Part shown: positions 53,203 to 62,663 of the stretch, piece by piece
Position numbering within the stretch: the stretch's first letter is position 1
Layout of the letters: each line of letters starts with the position of its first letter
Assembly: GCA_019359415.1 (NCBI GenBank)
Contig: JAHHHH010000005.1
Span: 1-64,000, forward strand
Direction: 5' to 3'
Source: Iphinoe sp. HA4291-MV1
GTDB taxonomy: Bacteria > Cyanobacteriota > Cyanobacteriia > Cyanobacteriales > Nostocaceae
Length of the DNA: 64,000 bases
The notes under the pieces: generated by a model
What the model was told of the DNA's origin: nothing
Seen by the model: the letters and a program-made list of their open reading frames with translations, nothing else
The model's database searches: none
Made by a program: the position numbers and the translations under genes

Positions 53203-53538
53203 ATGAAAATGCAAACATACTATTACGTTTTGGCAAGTCAACGCTTTCTTCTAGAAGAGGAGCCGATGGAGGAAGTTCTGAGGGAACGTACCCGTCACTA
53301 CCACGAACAAGAAAAAGAAATAGATTTTTGGGTGATTAAGCAACCAGCTTTTCTAGAAGCGCCCCAAATGTCAGAAGTTAAGGCAAAATGTCCCCAACCA
53401 GCAGTGGCGATTATTTCCACCAATCCCCAATTTATTACCTGGTTGAAACTTCGATTAGAATATGTTCTGACAGGCGAATTTCAAGCTCCTTCACCGGAAA
53501 TCCCTGATGCATTGGCATCTCTGGCTGCCGTATCTTAA
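53203..53538 (+). CDS. ycf54: Ycf54, Mg-protoporphyrin monomethyl ester cyclase factor
   Basis: The 111-residue product begins MKMQTYYYVLASQRFLLEEEP, with EEVLRERTRHYHEQEKEIDFW and PQFITWLKLRLEYV, typical of Ycf54 (MgPME-cyclase complex family). Ycf54 stabilises and supports the AcsF diiron cyclase that makes the fifth ring of chlorophyll. Length is normal. It is alone on its transcript as far as seen, preceded by a hairpin-rich leader. Confidence 0.92.
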   Translation: MKMQTYYYVLASQRFLLEEEPMEEVLRERTRHYHEQEKEIDFWVIKQPAFLEAPQMSEVKAKCPQPAVAIISTNPQFITWLKLRLEYVLTGEFQAPSPEIPDALASLAAVS

Positions 53539-53632
53539 TGTATGGTCATTAGTCATTAGTCATTAGTTATTAGACTATAGACTATTGACTAATAGCTAAA
53601 TATAATCTACTCAGAAAATTCAATAAAATTTT

Positions 53633-54328
53633 ATGTATAACACTGTTGTTCAAAAATTTCAGATACCAAATACTTTATTGAGTGGTATGGTGCTAGCTAT
53701 GGTCGGGTGGACTGGTAGCATAAATTCTGTCTATGCTCAACAACAAGATCTTCCTGTCTGTCAACCTCCCAATTCTGGTGAGTATCTTTTGTTGGTCAGT
53801 AGTCCCACGCCAGAAAATCAGAAGCAGTTACGTCAAGCCTTACCATCTAATACTAAGACGACCACCTGTAGATATCTCAAAGATACAGTGACGCGAATTG
53901 GTGGGTTTACCAAGATAGACGATGCGAATAGTTGGGCGAGGTATGTCAACAATATTGTCGGGTTATCTGCTATTATCACGACTCGACCATCAGACCGACC
54001 ATCAGAGGTAGCACAAACACAGACTACGGTAACACAGACACAGACGACTCAGACACTGAGCTATAAACCCGAACGATTAGGAGAGGGTTTTGCTGTATTG
54101 GTAGATTACTATAATCGCCCGGAAGTTGCCAATAAAGTGCGGGAAGTAGTGGGAGGAGATGTGGGTTTTGTTTCCTACGGACAACGTCCTTATTTGCTGG
54201 CGGTTTACACAACTAACCAAAAAGAAGCATACAGCACACTGGAGAAGCTGAACGAACGAGGTTTTTTTGCCCTACTTGTAAATAGTCATAAAGTGATGCT
54301 ACTGCGCTCAACTGTGCGTTTGCAGTAG
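53633..54328 (+). CDS. Exported protein with SPOR-like repeats, unknown function
   Basis: The 231-residue product has a signal peptide (hydrophobic 16-35, cleavage near VYAQQ). Two related alpha/beta segments follow (about 48-120 and 150-228; EYLLLVSSPTPENQKQLRQ and GFAVLVDYYNRPEVANKVRE), joined by a Thr/Gln-rich linker. The segments recall SPOR-type folds, but I cannot confirm that. Probably periplasmic. Confidence 0.7.
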   Translation: MYNTVVQKFQIPNTLLSGMVLAMVGWTGSINSVYAQQQDLPVCQPPNSGEYLLLVSSPTPENQKQLRQALPSNTKTTTCRYLKDTVTRIGGFTKIDDANSWARYVNNIVGLSAIITTRPSDRPSEVAQTQTTVTQTQTTQTLSYKPERLGEGFAVLVDYYNRPEVANKVREVVGGDVGFVSYGQRPYLLAVYTTNQKEAYSTLEKLNERGFFALLVNSHKVMLLRSTVRLQ

Positions 54329-54362
54329 CCCTCAGCAAAATGCAGTCAGCTTTTTTGGTTGA

Positions 54363-54836
54363 TTATGGACTCACAACCAACACACCAGTTGACTTAGCCA
54401 ACCACGAGATAGTTATACCCAACGCCGATCCAACAATGACTTGGACAGGTGTGTGTCCCAGTAATTCTTTGAGGCGATCGCCATCAAACTCTGGGTGTTC
54501 ATGAAATAATTCATCAATCATCTGATTAAGGATACGGGCTTGCTTTCCAGCAGCTTGACGAACTCCAGCAGCGTCATACATGACTATAATGGCAAAAACC
54601 ATTGCGACTGCAAATTCAGGAGAAGCCCAACCAAGAGTTTGCCCTACTCCAGTTGCAAGAGCCGTTACCAGTGCAGAATGAGCACTGGGCATACCTCCAG
54701 TTGTTACTAAAACACTTATATTTAGTTTACGATTCTTGACTAGATCAATGACAAGCTTTAATGCTTGAGCCATCAAACAAGCTCCCACAGCAACCCACAA
54801 CACTCGGTTGTCTAATATGTCGCCCATGTCCTGCAT
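54363..54836 (-). CDS. Divergent PAP2 family protein
   Basis: The 157-residue membrane protein has STGGMPSAHSALVTAL-like phosphatase motif (TGGMPSAHSALV, about residues 46-57) and YDAAGVRQAAGKQA, the signature of the divergent PAP2 (YuiD-like) family. It may dephosphorylate isoprenoid or lipid pyrophosphates. It follows crtE on the same strand after 123 bp of AT-rich repeats, a neighbourhood common in cyanobacteria. Confidence 0.9.
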   Translation of the reverse strand: MQDMGDILDNRVLWVAVGACLMAQALKLVIDLVKNRKLNISVLVTTGGMPSAHSALVTALATGVGQTLGWASPEFAVAMVFAIIVMYDAAGVRQAAGKQARILNQMIDELFHEHPEFDGDRLKELLGHTPVQVIVGSALGITISWLAKSTGVLVVSP

Positions 54837-54959
54837 GCTATTTTGATGAAATGAGAAGTTATGAATTCTGAAGGATGAATTATGAAAAGAGATATGAATT
54901 ATGAATGATAAATTATGAATTGTAAAGTTACGCCACCTTCATCATTCATCATTCATGAT

Positions 54960-55886
54960 TTAGTGCTTGCGACTGATGATAAAGTGTGCTAATTCCTTTA
55001 AAGGCAAAGCTTTGTCTCCAAAAGGTTCTAATTCTGCACAAGCATCCTCAATGAGTTGTTGAGCCTTTTGTTTTGATTCTTGGAGTCCCCAAAGACTGGG
55101 ATACGTCACTTTTTGAGCCTGTTGGTCTTTTCCAGCAGTTTTGCCCAATTGCTCGTCGGTTTGAGTGATATCTAGAATGTCATCAATAATTTGGAAGGCA
55201 AGCCCAATGTTTTGGGAATAGCGAGACAGTCGCTGCACATCTTCAGATGATACTCCTGCTATGATCCCACCACAAACAACGCAAGCTTCTAAAAGAGCAC
55301 CCGTTTTGTGGTTATGAATGAAATTCAACGTTTCTAGGGAAATATCTGTCTTTCCTTCTGATTCTAAATCAAGCACTTGACCACCGACCAAGCCAGTCGC
55401 TCCCGTAGCATGACCCAAACGAGCAATAACCTGCACAACTCGCTCCAAGGGTACGTTCTGGGTTTGAGTAACCACATATTCAAATGCGTAAGCTAACAAA
55501 CCATCCCCAGCTAAAATCGCAATATCATCACCATAAACTTTATGATTTGTCAACTTACCGCGACGATAATCATCATTATCCATTGCTGGTAAGTCGTCGT
55601 GAATGAGCGACATTGTGTGGATCATTTCCACAGCACATGCAGTTGGCATTGCCATATCGATTGTGCCACCCATCATCTCACAGGTAGCAAGGCAAAGAAT
55701 AGGGCGTAAACGCTTACCTCCAGCCATGAGCGAATAGCGCATTGCTTCATAAATCTTTTCTGGATAACGCATGGAAATAGATTTATCCAAAGCAGCTTCA
55801 CAAAGCTTTTGTCGCTCTTTAAGATAGGCTCGTAGGTCAAATTTGACTTCCTGTGGAGTTGTTTGAATGTTATCAGTTACTACCAT
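54960..55886 (-). CDS. crtE: Geranylgeranyl diphosphate synthase
   Basis: The 308-residue polyprenyl synthetase has the first Asp-rich motif [14 protein letters not shown] and the second DDILD, plus GGKRLRP and GQVLDL. It elongates IPP/DMAPP to GGPP for carotenoids, the phytyl tail of chlorophyll and quinones. Last gene before the PAP2-type gene; folD lies upstream on the same strand. Confidence 0.93.
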   Translation of the reverse strand: MVVTDNIQTTPQEVKFDLRAYLKERQKLCEAALDKSISMRYPEKIYEAMRYSLMAGGKRLRPILCLATCEMMGGTIDMAMPTACAVEMIHTMSLIHDDLPAMDNDDYRRGKLTNHKVYGDDIAILAGDGLLAYAFEYVVTQTQNVPLERVVQVIARLGHATGATGLVGGQVLDLESEGKTDISLETLNFIHNHKTGALLEACVVCGGIIAGVSSEDVQRLSRYSQNIGLAFQIIDDILDITQTDEQLGKTAGKDQQAQKVTYPSLWGLQESKQKAQQLIEDACAELEPFGDKALPLKELAHFIISRKH

Positions 55887-56171
55887 TCTTAAATTCCCTA
55901 AGATTCTGTTAGATACGTAACAATTTTACGGGAAAGAGTCACCCTCTTCGCTTAATTCGCTCATTCAAAGTTCAAAATTCACTCAGGAAGAATTATTTTT
56001 GAATTTTGTGCTTCCTCTTGGAGGAGCTACGAATTGCAAAGTAGCGTGCCCTTCTGGCATACTTTAGATTTGAGCGTGTTCGCCCATTGGGCGGCACCCT
56101 GGTGGGAGCATCCTGGGTCATTTGCTAATTAGTCATTTGTTATATTTTTGCCAAATGACAAAGGACATTTC

Positions 56172-57050
56172 CTAACTATTGGAGCGTTGGCTATAGCTAT
56201 GCACCGTATTTTGTAGCAACATGGCTACCGTCATCGGACCAACACCACCAGGAACTGGTGTGAGAAATTCGGCAACACCAGCAGTTGACTCAAAGTGGAC
56301 ATCACCAACCAGACGACTATTACCGCTTGAATCTGTCACACGATTTATCCCCACATCTACCACAACAGCGTCCGGTTTCACCATGTCAGCAGTAATGAGT
56401 TCTGGACGACCGACTGCTGCAATCAGAATATCAGCATCTTTGGTGATAGACTGCAAAGAGTGCGATCGCGAATGAGCTATAGTCACAGTCGCATCTGCCT
56501 CTAGCAACATCAAGGCAAGTGGTTTGCCTACCAAAATACTGCGTCCCACCACCACCGCCTGTTTTCCCTTCAAAGGAATTGCATATTCCTGCAACAGCCG
56601 CATGATCCCAGCTGGAGTACAACTGCGTAAACCAGGTTCTCCTCGCACGAGTCGCCCTAAGTTCACTGGGTGCAATCCGTCAACGTCTTTATCTGGAACT
56701 ATTTGATGCAAAAGTGCTACAGCATCCAAGTGGTTGGGTAGGGGTAATTGCACGAGAATGCCATCCACCCTTTCATCATTATTGAGTGCAGCAAGCACTT
56801 CTTCTAGTTCTGCTTGAGTCGTTTCTGTGGGAAAATGCTTGCCAAAAGAGGCAATACCCACTTTTTGACAAGCACGTTCTTTGCCGCGTACGTAAGCTGC
56901 TGACGCTGGGTTATCACCTACCATCAGTACTGCTAAACCTGGCGGGCGTCCTATATGGAGTTGCAATTGTGTAATGGCAGCAGAGAGTTCTTGCTGAATT
57001 TTGTTAGCTAACGCTTTACCATCAAGGAGTTTGGCTGTTTTTCTTTCCAT
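56172..57050 (-). CDS. folD: Methylenetetrahydrofolate dehydrogenase/cyclohydrolase FolD
   Basis: The 292-residue bifunctional enzyme has [13 protein letters not shown], the Asp-rich [12 protein letters not shown](P)-site [11 protein letters not shown] and [14 protein letters not shown]. It interconverts methylene-, methenyl- and formyl-THF. I chose ATG 57050, [15 protein letters not shown]. The longer frame (from 57122) is not family-like. Faces crtE in the same direction after a 285 bp spacer without a recognised gene. Confidence 0.94.
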   Translation of the reverse strand: MERKTAKLLDGKALANKIQQELSAAITQLQLHIGRPPGLAVLMVGDNPASAAYVRGKERACQKVGIASFGKHFPTETTQAELEEVLAALNNDERVDGILVQLPLPNHLDAVALLHQIVPDKDVDGLHPVNLGRLVRGEPGLRSCTPAGIMRLLQEYAIPLKGKQAVVVGRSILVGKPLALMLLEADATVTIAHSRSHSLQSITKDADILIAAVGRPELITADMVKPDAVVVDVGINRVTDSSGNSRLVGDVHFESTAGVAEFLTPVPGGVGPMTVAMLLQNTVHSYSQRSNS

Positions 57051-57254
57051 AGAATTCAACAGAAGTACCCTATGCCTTGGCTTTGCTGTCTCATGCTTTG
57101 TTTGCAAACAGCAAAACCACATTCTTTATCTTCTCAGATTGGTTGTCTAACAAGAGTTTAAAAACCAGCAATTCTTTTGTTCTTCATATCTCCAACGCAG
57201 TGGCTTCCCACTTGTACAGAACTTCTACCGATATTCACTTAGAGACAAAGACAA

Positions 57255-57351
57255 AATAAAATGCAGAACCTTTCTCAACTAGATATTTCCCAAAATTGCT
57301 CAAAGAGGGGTTGCAGCTTTTCAGGCTGCAACCAAGGTTCTGCATTTTATT
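57255..57351. mobile_element. MITE-like element with GGTTGCAGC hairpin core
   Basis: Terminal inverted repeats AATAAAATGCAGAACCTT (57255-57272) and AAGGTTCTGCATTTTATT (57334-57351) enclose GGTTGCAGC/GCTGCAACC. No coding capacity and no clear target duplication. The rest of the 57051-57448 spacer shows no gene and must hold the trkA promoter. Confidence 0.75.
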
Positions 57352-57448
57352 CCAGTCAAAATGCTTACGTGTTTCTGGTTCATTCTGAGTTGATGAGTTC
57401 TTTCTTCGGTAAAGTAAAGTAGAAGGCGAAACGTATCAAAAAGCAGTC

Positions 57449-58126
57449 ATGTACGTCCTAATTGGTGGAGCCGGTTTGGTAGGGCTGAGTTTAGCACAGA
57501 AATTGGTTGAACTAGGACATACTATAGCTGTGATTGACATTGACCCTAACGCTTGTCGTTATGCTCGCGAACAAGTGGGAGCAATGGCTTTTGAAGGTAG
57601 TGCTGTCAGTACAGAAGTGTTGTTAGAAGCTGGAATTCGTAAAGCCGATGCTTTGGCGGCTGTTTTACGAAGTGATGCTTTGAACTTGGCAATGGTTACT
57701 CTTGCTAGACATTACGGTGTCCCCCATATTCTGTCTCGAATGCGCCATCCCGATTTTGTGGAACCCCTGCGTTTAGCTGGAGCTAATCATATTATCAGTA
57801 CCGTCGATCTGGCAGTTTCAACAATGGTGAATGCTATTGAGTATCCGCAAGTAGAATCGATGATGCATTTTGAGCAGGGACAGATTGAGGTTTTAAAACT
57901 TTCTATCCCTAACAATTGCTATGTTGTCGGTCGTAGCGTTGCCGAAATTGCTCAGGATTCCCGGTTTCCCACTGGCTCTCTCATTATTGGCTATCAACCC
58001 CATCCCCACGAGGATTTAATGATTCCTAACGGCAGTACAGTACTGGAACCCGATTCAACTGTGCTGATTGTGACTAAACCAGGGTCATTACATCAAGTCA
58101 TTGATTTTATCGAAGGTTGTAAATGA
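57449..58126 (+). CDS. TrkA-type potassium uptake regulator (RCK protein)
   Basis: The 225-residue product has an RCK_N Rossmann domain (IGGAGLVGLSLAQKL at residues 4-18, VIDIDPNACRYAREQ, with Asp as NAD-binding acidic residue) and a C-terminal RCK_C segment (about 140-222, PNNCYVVGRSVAEIAQDSRF). These proteins gate Trk/Ktr K+ channels in response to nucleotide. The channel subunit is not adjacent. It is followed at 9 bp by the DUF3124 gene. Confidence 0.88.
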   Translation: MYVLIGGAGLVGLSLAQKLVELGHTIAVIDIDPNACRYAREQVGAMAFEGSAVSTEVLLEAGIRKADALAAVLRSDALNLAMVTLARHYGVPHILSRMRHPDFVEPLRLAGANHIISTVDLAVSTMVNAIEYPQVESMMHFEQGQIEVLKLSIPNNCYVVGRSVAEIAQDSRFPTGSLIIGYQPHPHEDLMIPNGSTVLEPDSTVLIVTKPGSLHQVIDFIEGCK

Positions 58127-58135
58127 TTCATTCTA

Positions 58136-58708
58136 ATGAAGCTATATCCACTTTTTTATTCAGCGATCGCTCTTATTGTACTGACATCCTGCACATCACC
58201 AGAGATTCCACCGCAGTCACAAGCTGATACAACTGGAGCAAATCAATCTCAAAAGGTGGTAACTATAGATGAAAATTTCAAGATAGTGATGGGTCAAACT
58301 ATCTATGTCCCTGTCTACTCCCACATCTATCATGGGGATAATAAAAGAATTTTCGACTTAGCGGCGACTCTGAGTATTCGTAATACTGATTTGACCAACC
58401 CTATCATTATTACTTCTGTGCGCTACTATGACTCCAATGGGAAACTACTTAAACAGTATTTAGAGCGCCCGATTCAACTTGCTGCCCTAGCTTCTTGTGA
58501 TTTTGTTGTAGATAGAACTGACACTAGTGGAGGTTCAGGGGCTAACTTTATTGTCGAGTGGGTAGCACAAACAAAAGTTTTTCAGCCTGTGGTGGAAGCA
58601 GTTATGATTGGTACTGACTTTCAACAAGGAATTTCCTGGATTAGTCCTGGCAAAGTTATTAAAAATCAAAGTAATTATAAGGGTTCATCTTCTGTACAGG
58701 GTTCTTGA
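58136..58708 (+). CDS. DUF3124 lipoprotein
   Basis: The 190-residue product has a lipoprotein signal (FYSAIALIVLTSC, lipid Cys at residue 19) and the DUF3124 domain: GQTIYVPVYSHIYHGDNKR, LSIRNTDLTNPI, and VEAVMIGTDFQQGISW. Immunoglobulin-like beta fold is likely. Function unknown. The 9 bp gap to the TrkA-type gene implies co-transcription. Confidence 0.88.
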   Translation: MKLYPLFYSAIALIVLTSCTSPEIPPQSQADTTGANQSQKVVTIDENFKIVMGQTIYVPVYSHIYHGDNKRIFDLAATLSIRNTDLTNPIIITSVRYYDSNGKLLKQYLERPIQLAALASCDFVVDRTDTSGGSGANFIVEWVAQTKVFQPVVEAVMIGTDFQQGISWISPGKVIKNQSNYKGSSSVQGS

Positions 58709-58714
58709 AAGCGA

Positions 58715-60268
58715 CTAATCATCTTCTAGTGTGAGCAATTGCTCATCAATTTTTTGAAGCCGTGATCGGACAATTTCTTCTGAAAGAATTCGCTTACGTA
58801 TTGCCTCGTTGAGTGCTCCTTTCTCCGCCAATAGCAAACGGCGGCGAATGGCTTCGAGTTTCCTGTGCCCATCACTTTTAACATCAAATTCATCTGGGCG
58901 GCGATTGTACAATTCCCGCAAAGCCTTTTCTGCTCCTGCTACTCGCACCTGATAAGTTGAGCGCATTTCCTCGTAAATGGCTTTTGGTAATATTCCTGAC
59001 TTCAACAGGCTATCTAATTCATCTTGCGCGGCTTTAGCTGTGATTAATTGCGCTTGTAATTCTTCAACCTGCTGGCGAGATTCTGAGAATTGCGACAAGT
59101 GCAATCGTTTTGCCAGCCACGGCAAACTCACTCCCTGTCCGAGTAAGGACAGCAAGACTGCCCCAAATACTATGGCAATGATTTGTTCTCGTCCTGTTAC
59201 TGTTGTCGGGATGCTGAGTGCTAACCCCATAGAAAGAGAACCTTTGATATTGCCAAGAAACAAGACGTGCTGCCAGCGCCACGGGATTGAGCGATCAAAC
59301 AAACGTAATATAGCGAACAGCGGATATACACAAAGTATGCGCCCCACTTGATAAGCAACGATCGCCAGCAACACTGCGGGCAGAGTTCTCCAGAGAGTGA
59401 TTAAGTCAACTTCTATACCCACGAGTAGGAAAATAAAACTATTGACACCAAAAGCGATAGACTGCCAAAAGCTGAGCAACGGCAATCGAGTAGAAGCTGA
59501 TACCTGACTCGAAAGTCCAATAGTTCCAACAATTAACCCCGCAACAACCACAGCCACCACACCAGAAACGCTGAAAGATTGCCCAATTTGAAAAGCTCCT
59601 AATGCCACAGCCACCGTCAGTAAAATACTACTGAGCGGTTCATCCGACCGAACAAATAAACTTGTACTCAAATAGCCCACAGCAAGCCCCACTAGAGTTC
59701 CACCAACAATGACCACAAACAATTCTTGTAATCCATTGAGGATTGTCAGTGAGCCAACGGCATGAACTTTTACAATTAGGCTAAATAAAACTAGCGCCAC
59801 TCCATCGTTAAATAAGCTCTCTCCCTCAACTATGGTGGAAAGACGGGGAGGGACAGCCACTTCCTTGAATACAGCAATCACGGAAACGGTATCAGTGATT
59901 GCCAAAATCACCCCTGCCAGCAGTGCTGCTGTCCAATTCAGTCCTAGTCCCCATTTCAACAGCGCTGCTGTTACACCAGAGGAAATCACAATCCCAGGTC
60001 CGGCTAGCAAGGCTATTGGTTTGACGGTGCTGCGGAGGCGGCTGAGATCAGTATTGATAGCTGCCTCGAATAACAGAATCGGCAGAAACAGATTCAAAAT
60101 CAGGGAATCGTTTAGACCGATGCGCCGGGGCAGAAGTTCTGTAATTGCTAAGCCCGCTAAAACTAAACCCGCGACATAAGGGACTCGCAGCCAGCGTGTC
60201 AGCAGAGCTACGCAGGTGGCAACGAGTAGGAGAATAATTGAAACAGTGACTAATTCAGCAACACTCAC
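58715..60268 (-). CDS. Cation/proton antiporter, CPA1 (NhaP) type
   Basis: The 517-residue product has about 12-13 helices over residues 1-395. The ion-binding Asp lies in LAITDTVSVIAVF, with GESLFNDGVALVLF after it. A cytosolic tail of about 120 residues is rich in charged helices. It exchanges Na+ (or K+) for H+ across the plasma or thylakoid membrane. It converges on the DUF3124 gene with only 6 bp between them. Together with the TrkA-type gene it hints at an ion-homeostasis locus. Confidence 0.9.
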   Translation of the reverse strand: MSVAELVTVSIILLLVATCVALLTRWLRVPYVAGLVLAGLAITELLPRRIGLNDSLILNLFLPILLFEAAINTDLSRLRSTVKPIALLAGPGIVISSGVTAALLKWGLGLNWTAALLAGVILAITDTVSVIAVFKEVAVPPRLSTIVEGESLFNDGVALVLFSLIVKVHAVGSLTILNGLQELFVVIVGGTLVGLAVGYLSTSLFVRSDEPLSSILLTVAVALGAFQIGQSFSVSGVVAVVVAGLIVGTIGLSSQVSASTRLPLLSFWQSIAFGVNSFIFLLVGIEVDLITLWRTLPAVLLAIVAYQVGRILCVYPLFAILRLFDRSIPWRWQHVLFLGNIKGSLSMGLALSIPTTVTGREQIIAIVFGAVLLSLLGQGVSLPWLAKRLHLSQFSESRQQVEELQAQLITAKAAQDELDSLLKSGILPKAIYEEMRSTYQVRVAGAEKALRELYNRRPDEFDVKSDGHRKLEAIRRRLLLAEKGALNEAIRKRILSEEIVRSRLQKIDEQLLTLEDD

Positions 60269-60532
60269 TTTTTTGCTTAACCCCTTAGTCAGGAAAGAAT
60301 TGAAAATGGCGGGCTTACAATCTTAAACCCAATCGTGCACAGAATTTCTTCTAATTTTTGCCTTGCCGCCCTTGGTGGCGAACCGGAGTTTCAAAGTCTT
60401 TAGCTCTGCTTTTGAGTTCTTTGTTGAGTGTTTTTGATACTGAAAAACAAAATATTGATAGTGACTCGTTAAATTAAAATTGTCACAACCCAAGCACTGA
60501 TGTCAAAATTGGCGAGTGGAGGTACCTAGTTT

Positions 60533-60940
60533 ATGCAAAAAGTGAAAAACTTAAACTTCTCGTTTTCATATAACTACAACAGCGTTGTTGTGCTTACACG
60601 CTTGGGATTAACTATTTGCCTTCTAGTAGGACTACTCAGTTGTGGTACAGGGTATCTTGGCATGAATGCCATAGGAGCCAACATCACCCAGATTGAGAAC
60701 TTGAAAGCACAAAAGGACAGTAGCACCACAGTCTACATACAAGGTAAGGTCGAAAAGCGAGTTCCGCTTCTCAATCGATACGCGTATCAAATGAATGATT
60801 CGACAGGAAAAATTTGGGTGGTTACCAATCAAACTAGTATACAAGAGGGAACACAAGTCGTGATTAAAGGTAAAGTTCGCTACCAAAGTATTCCTCTCGG
60901 AGAAAAAGAATACGGAGAAATTTACGTAGAAGAAGAGTAA
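60533..60940 (+). CDS. OB-fold-like membrane-anchored protein
   Basis: The 135-residue product has a hydrophobic segment (about 23-45, possible anchor or lipobox-like LLVGLLSCG). A small beta domain follows with TTVYIQGKVEKRVPLLNRYA, SGKIWVVTNQT and TQVVIKGKVRY, the pattern of an OB fold. It is probably periplasmic. Ligand unknown. Confidence 0.65.
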   Translation: MQKVKNLNFSFSYNYNSVVVLTRLGLTICLLVGLLSCGTGYLGMNAIGANITQIENLKAQKDSSTTVYIQGKVEKRVPLLNRYAYQMNDSTGKIWVVTNQTSIQEGTQVVIKGKVRYQSIPLGEKEYGEIYVEEE

Positions 60941-60946
60941 ATAAGC

Positions 60947-61035
60947 AATGGGTAATGGGCAATGGGCAATGGGCAATGGGCAATGGGCAATGGGCAAGGG
61001 GCAAGGGGCAAGGGGCAAGGGGCAATGGCAATGGG
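60947..61035. repeat. GGGCAAT / GGGGCAA tandem heptamer repeats
   Basis: Five or more GGGCAAT units change to four GGGGCAA units (about 60955-61022), followed by short direct repeats of CCCAGTTC/TCTGGGTT (about 61045-61090). Typical cyanobacterial heptamer repeat. The 344 bp spacer holds no gene. Confidence 0.9.
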
Positions 61036-61284
61036 CGATTAAGAGTTCCCAGTTCTGGGTTCCCAGTTCCCAATTCTGGGTTTCCAATGCCCCATGCCCA
61101 ATTCCCATCTTCTCTAGTCAACTCGACTCATGGAAGTTATATCAAAAGTTGCACAAAAAACTAGAAAATTGATTAACAAATAGTAGAAAATACATAACTG
61201 TGCAGGTTGTTGAGAAAAAAATAACCTGATATTAGATAGACCAAAAACCAATAATAAAGTGTTTGAAATTTGGAGAAAAAGCTT

Positions 61285-61632
61285 ATGGGTTGGTTACAAC
61301 GACTTTTTGGTCAGGAAAAACCTGAGAATGCTCAAGTGAATCCTGAGCCAGCAGCACCATCCGAGGAAACAGGAGGAGAAACCATTCCTCCAGAGCGATT
61401 GGGGTTAGAAGGAGAATACGATCAGAGTGGTTTGGCAAAGCGAGTTGCTCTAGCTTTTGACGAAGACCCCTCTTTTGATGATATTGACACCTTGTGGGTA
61501 GCACAACTAGGTAGTACTGTTGTTCTCAAAGGATCCGTTCCCAGTCAAGATATTCTCGACCAACTGGTAAACATTGCTTCGGGTGTGACTGGTGCAACAG
61601 ACGTACAGAGTGACCAAGTCAGTATTGGTTAG
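61285..61632 (+). CDS. BON-like domain protein
   Basis: The 115-residue product begins MGWLQRLFGQEKPENAQ, with a Pro/Glu-rich linker. A BON-like alpha/beta segment follows (about 55-115) with DIDTLWVAQLGSTVVLKGSVP, VNIASGVTGATDVQSD. BON domains bind phospholipid or partner proteins. I chose ATG 61285 with GGAG upstream; the frame reaches TTG 61270. The next gene starts 41 bp on, so they may form an operon. Confidence 0.7.
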   Translation: MGWLQRLFGQEKPENAQVNPEPAAPSEETGGETIPPERLGLEGEYDQSGLAKRVALAFDEDPSFDDIDTLWVAQLGSTVVLKGSVPSQDILDQLVNIASGVTGATDVQSDQVSIG

Positions 61633-61673
61633 ATAGGGTTTCACTTTTGAATTTCGGCAATAAAAACAAAACT

Positions 61674-62072
61674 ATGAAAAATCTATTGCGATATCGATGG
61701 GCGATTTCCATCGCATTGTTGACTATCTTAGCCCTCTGGGGTTGTGGGAAAAAGGCTGACGAGTCCACCAATGTTAGTCCAGGCGATGCTACCACTTCGT
61801 CTCCTGTAGCTACAACCTCCCCTGGCTCAGGACAAGCTGGAGGTGATACTTCAACCGGGGGGACACTCACGGCTGAAGCTCAGAAGTTAGGTGTTAAGCC
61901 TCAAGGAGAAACCGCCTGTCCCAGCAATGCTCCTGTTAAGGGCGTAGTGACTAAGAAGCGGGGCAACATATATCGTGGTCCCAAGTCACCTGATTATCAA
62001 AAGGTCAAGCCAAGTATCTGCTTTGCAGATGTAGCAACCGCTGAGAAGGCTGGCTTTAGCGCTCCCAAGTAG
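61674..62072 (+). CDS. Lipoprotein with Sunset-like C-terminal motif
   Basis: The 132-residue product has a lipobox signal (SIALLTILALWGC), a long Ser/Thr/Gly linker, and a C-terminal segment with KGVVTKKRGNIYRGPKSPDY and CFADVATAEKAGFSAPK. This pairing resembles small Ada-like or sunset domains that end many secreted proteins. I chose ATG 61674 in place of TTG 61647. A terminator follows closely. Confidence 0.7.
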   Translation: MKNLLRYRWAISIALLTILALWGCGKKADESTNVSPGDATTSSPVATTSPGSGQAGGDTSTGGTLTAEAQKLGVKPQGETACPSNAPVKGVVTKKRGNIYRGPKSPDYQKVKPSICFADVATAEKAGFSAPK

Positions 62073-62093
62073 TATTGGGACGTAAGATTTAAA

Positions 62094-62118
62094 GCCCTTG
62101 CACAGCAAGGGCTTTATT
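62094..62118 (+). terminator. Rho-independent terminator
   Basis: Stem GCCCTTGC (62094-62101), loop ACA, stem GCAAGGGC (62105-62112), then TTTATT, 21 bp after the lipoprotein stop. Confidence 0.8.
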
Positions 62119-62201
62119 AAAGGGTAAAAGTTTTTGTGGTAGTCATGCATGATAGACAATGTTTATCCTAAACCGGTAAATGATGACAAGCAGGAGTGAA
62201 T

Positions 62202-62663
62202 ATGACTATCCAAGTGGCGATCGCTATTCTTTACCAAAAAGACAAGTTTCTCATGCAGTTGCGGGATAACAATCCCAATATTCTCTATCCTGGTCATTGG
62301 GCACTGTTTGGTGGACACATCGAACTTGATGAAACCCCAGAGGTTGCAGTACAGCGAGAAGTATTAGAAGAAATCGGCTACACTCTACCATCAACGTTTT
62401 CCAAATTTGGCTGCTATCCCGATGAAAGAGTCTTTCGCCACGTTTTCTGTGCACCACTCACAGTGGAACGAAATCAACTCGTTCTCAACGAAGGTTGGGA
62501 TATGAGCCTCATGACACCAGAAGACATTCGCTTGGGTGCGAGTTATTCAGCTATAACAGGAGATGTGCGACCCTTTAGACCTGTGCATCAGAAGATTCTG
62601 TTAGATTTTATGGAGAGACACGAATTGTCTCACGACTCAAGTGTTCATCTGACTAATGACTAA
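62202..62663 (+). CDS. NUDIX hydrolase
   Basis: The 153-residue product has a full Nudix box at residues 38-60: Gly38, Glu44, Arg52-Glu53, Glu56-Glu57 and Gly59 in the required spacing. It hydrolyses a nucleoside diphosphate derivative; the substrate is not predictable. I chose ATG 62202, with AGGAG just before the GTG at 62196. Its stop shares a base with the next start, so translational coupling with the AI-2E gene is likely. Confidence 0.92.
   Translation: MTIQVAIAILYQKDKFLMQLRDNNPNILYPGHWALFGGHIELDETPEVAVQREVLEEIGYTLPSTFSKFGCYPDERVFRHVFCAPLTVERNQLVLNEGWDMSLMTPEDIRLGASYSAITGDVRPFRPVHQKILLDFMERHELSHDSSVHLTND

Noticed and set aside
60947-61035. Tandem GGGCAAT repeats encoding long Gly/Asn/Gln frames on both strands
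   Set aside because: The frames consist only of repeat translation, lack start signals and extend into no known domain.
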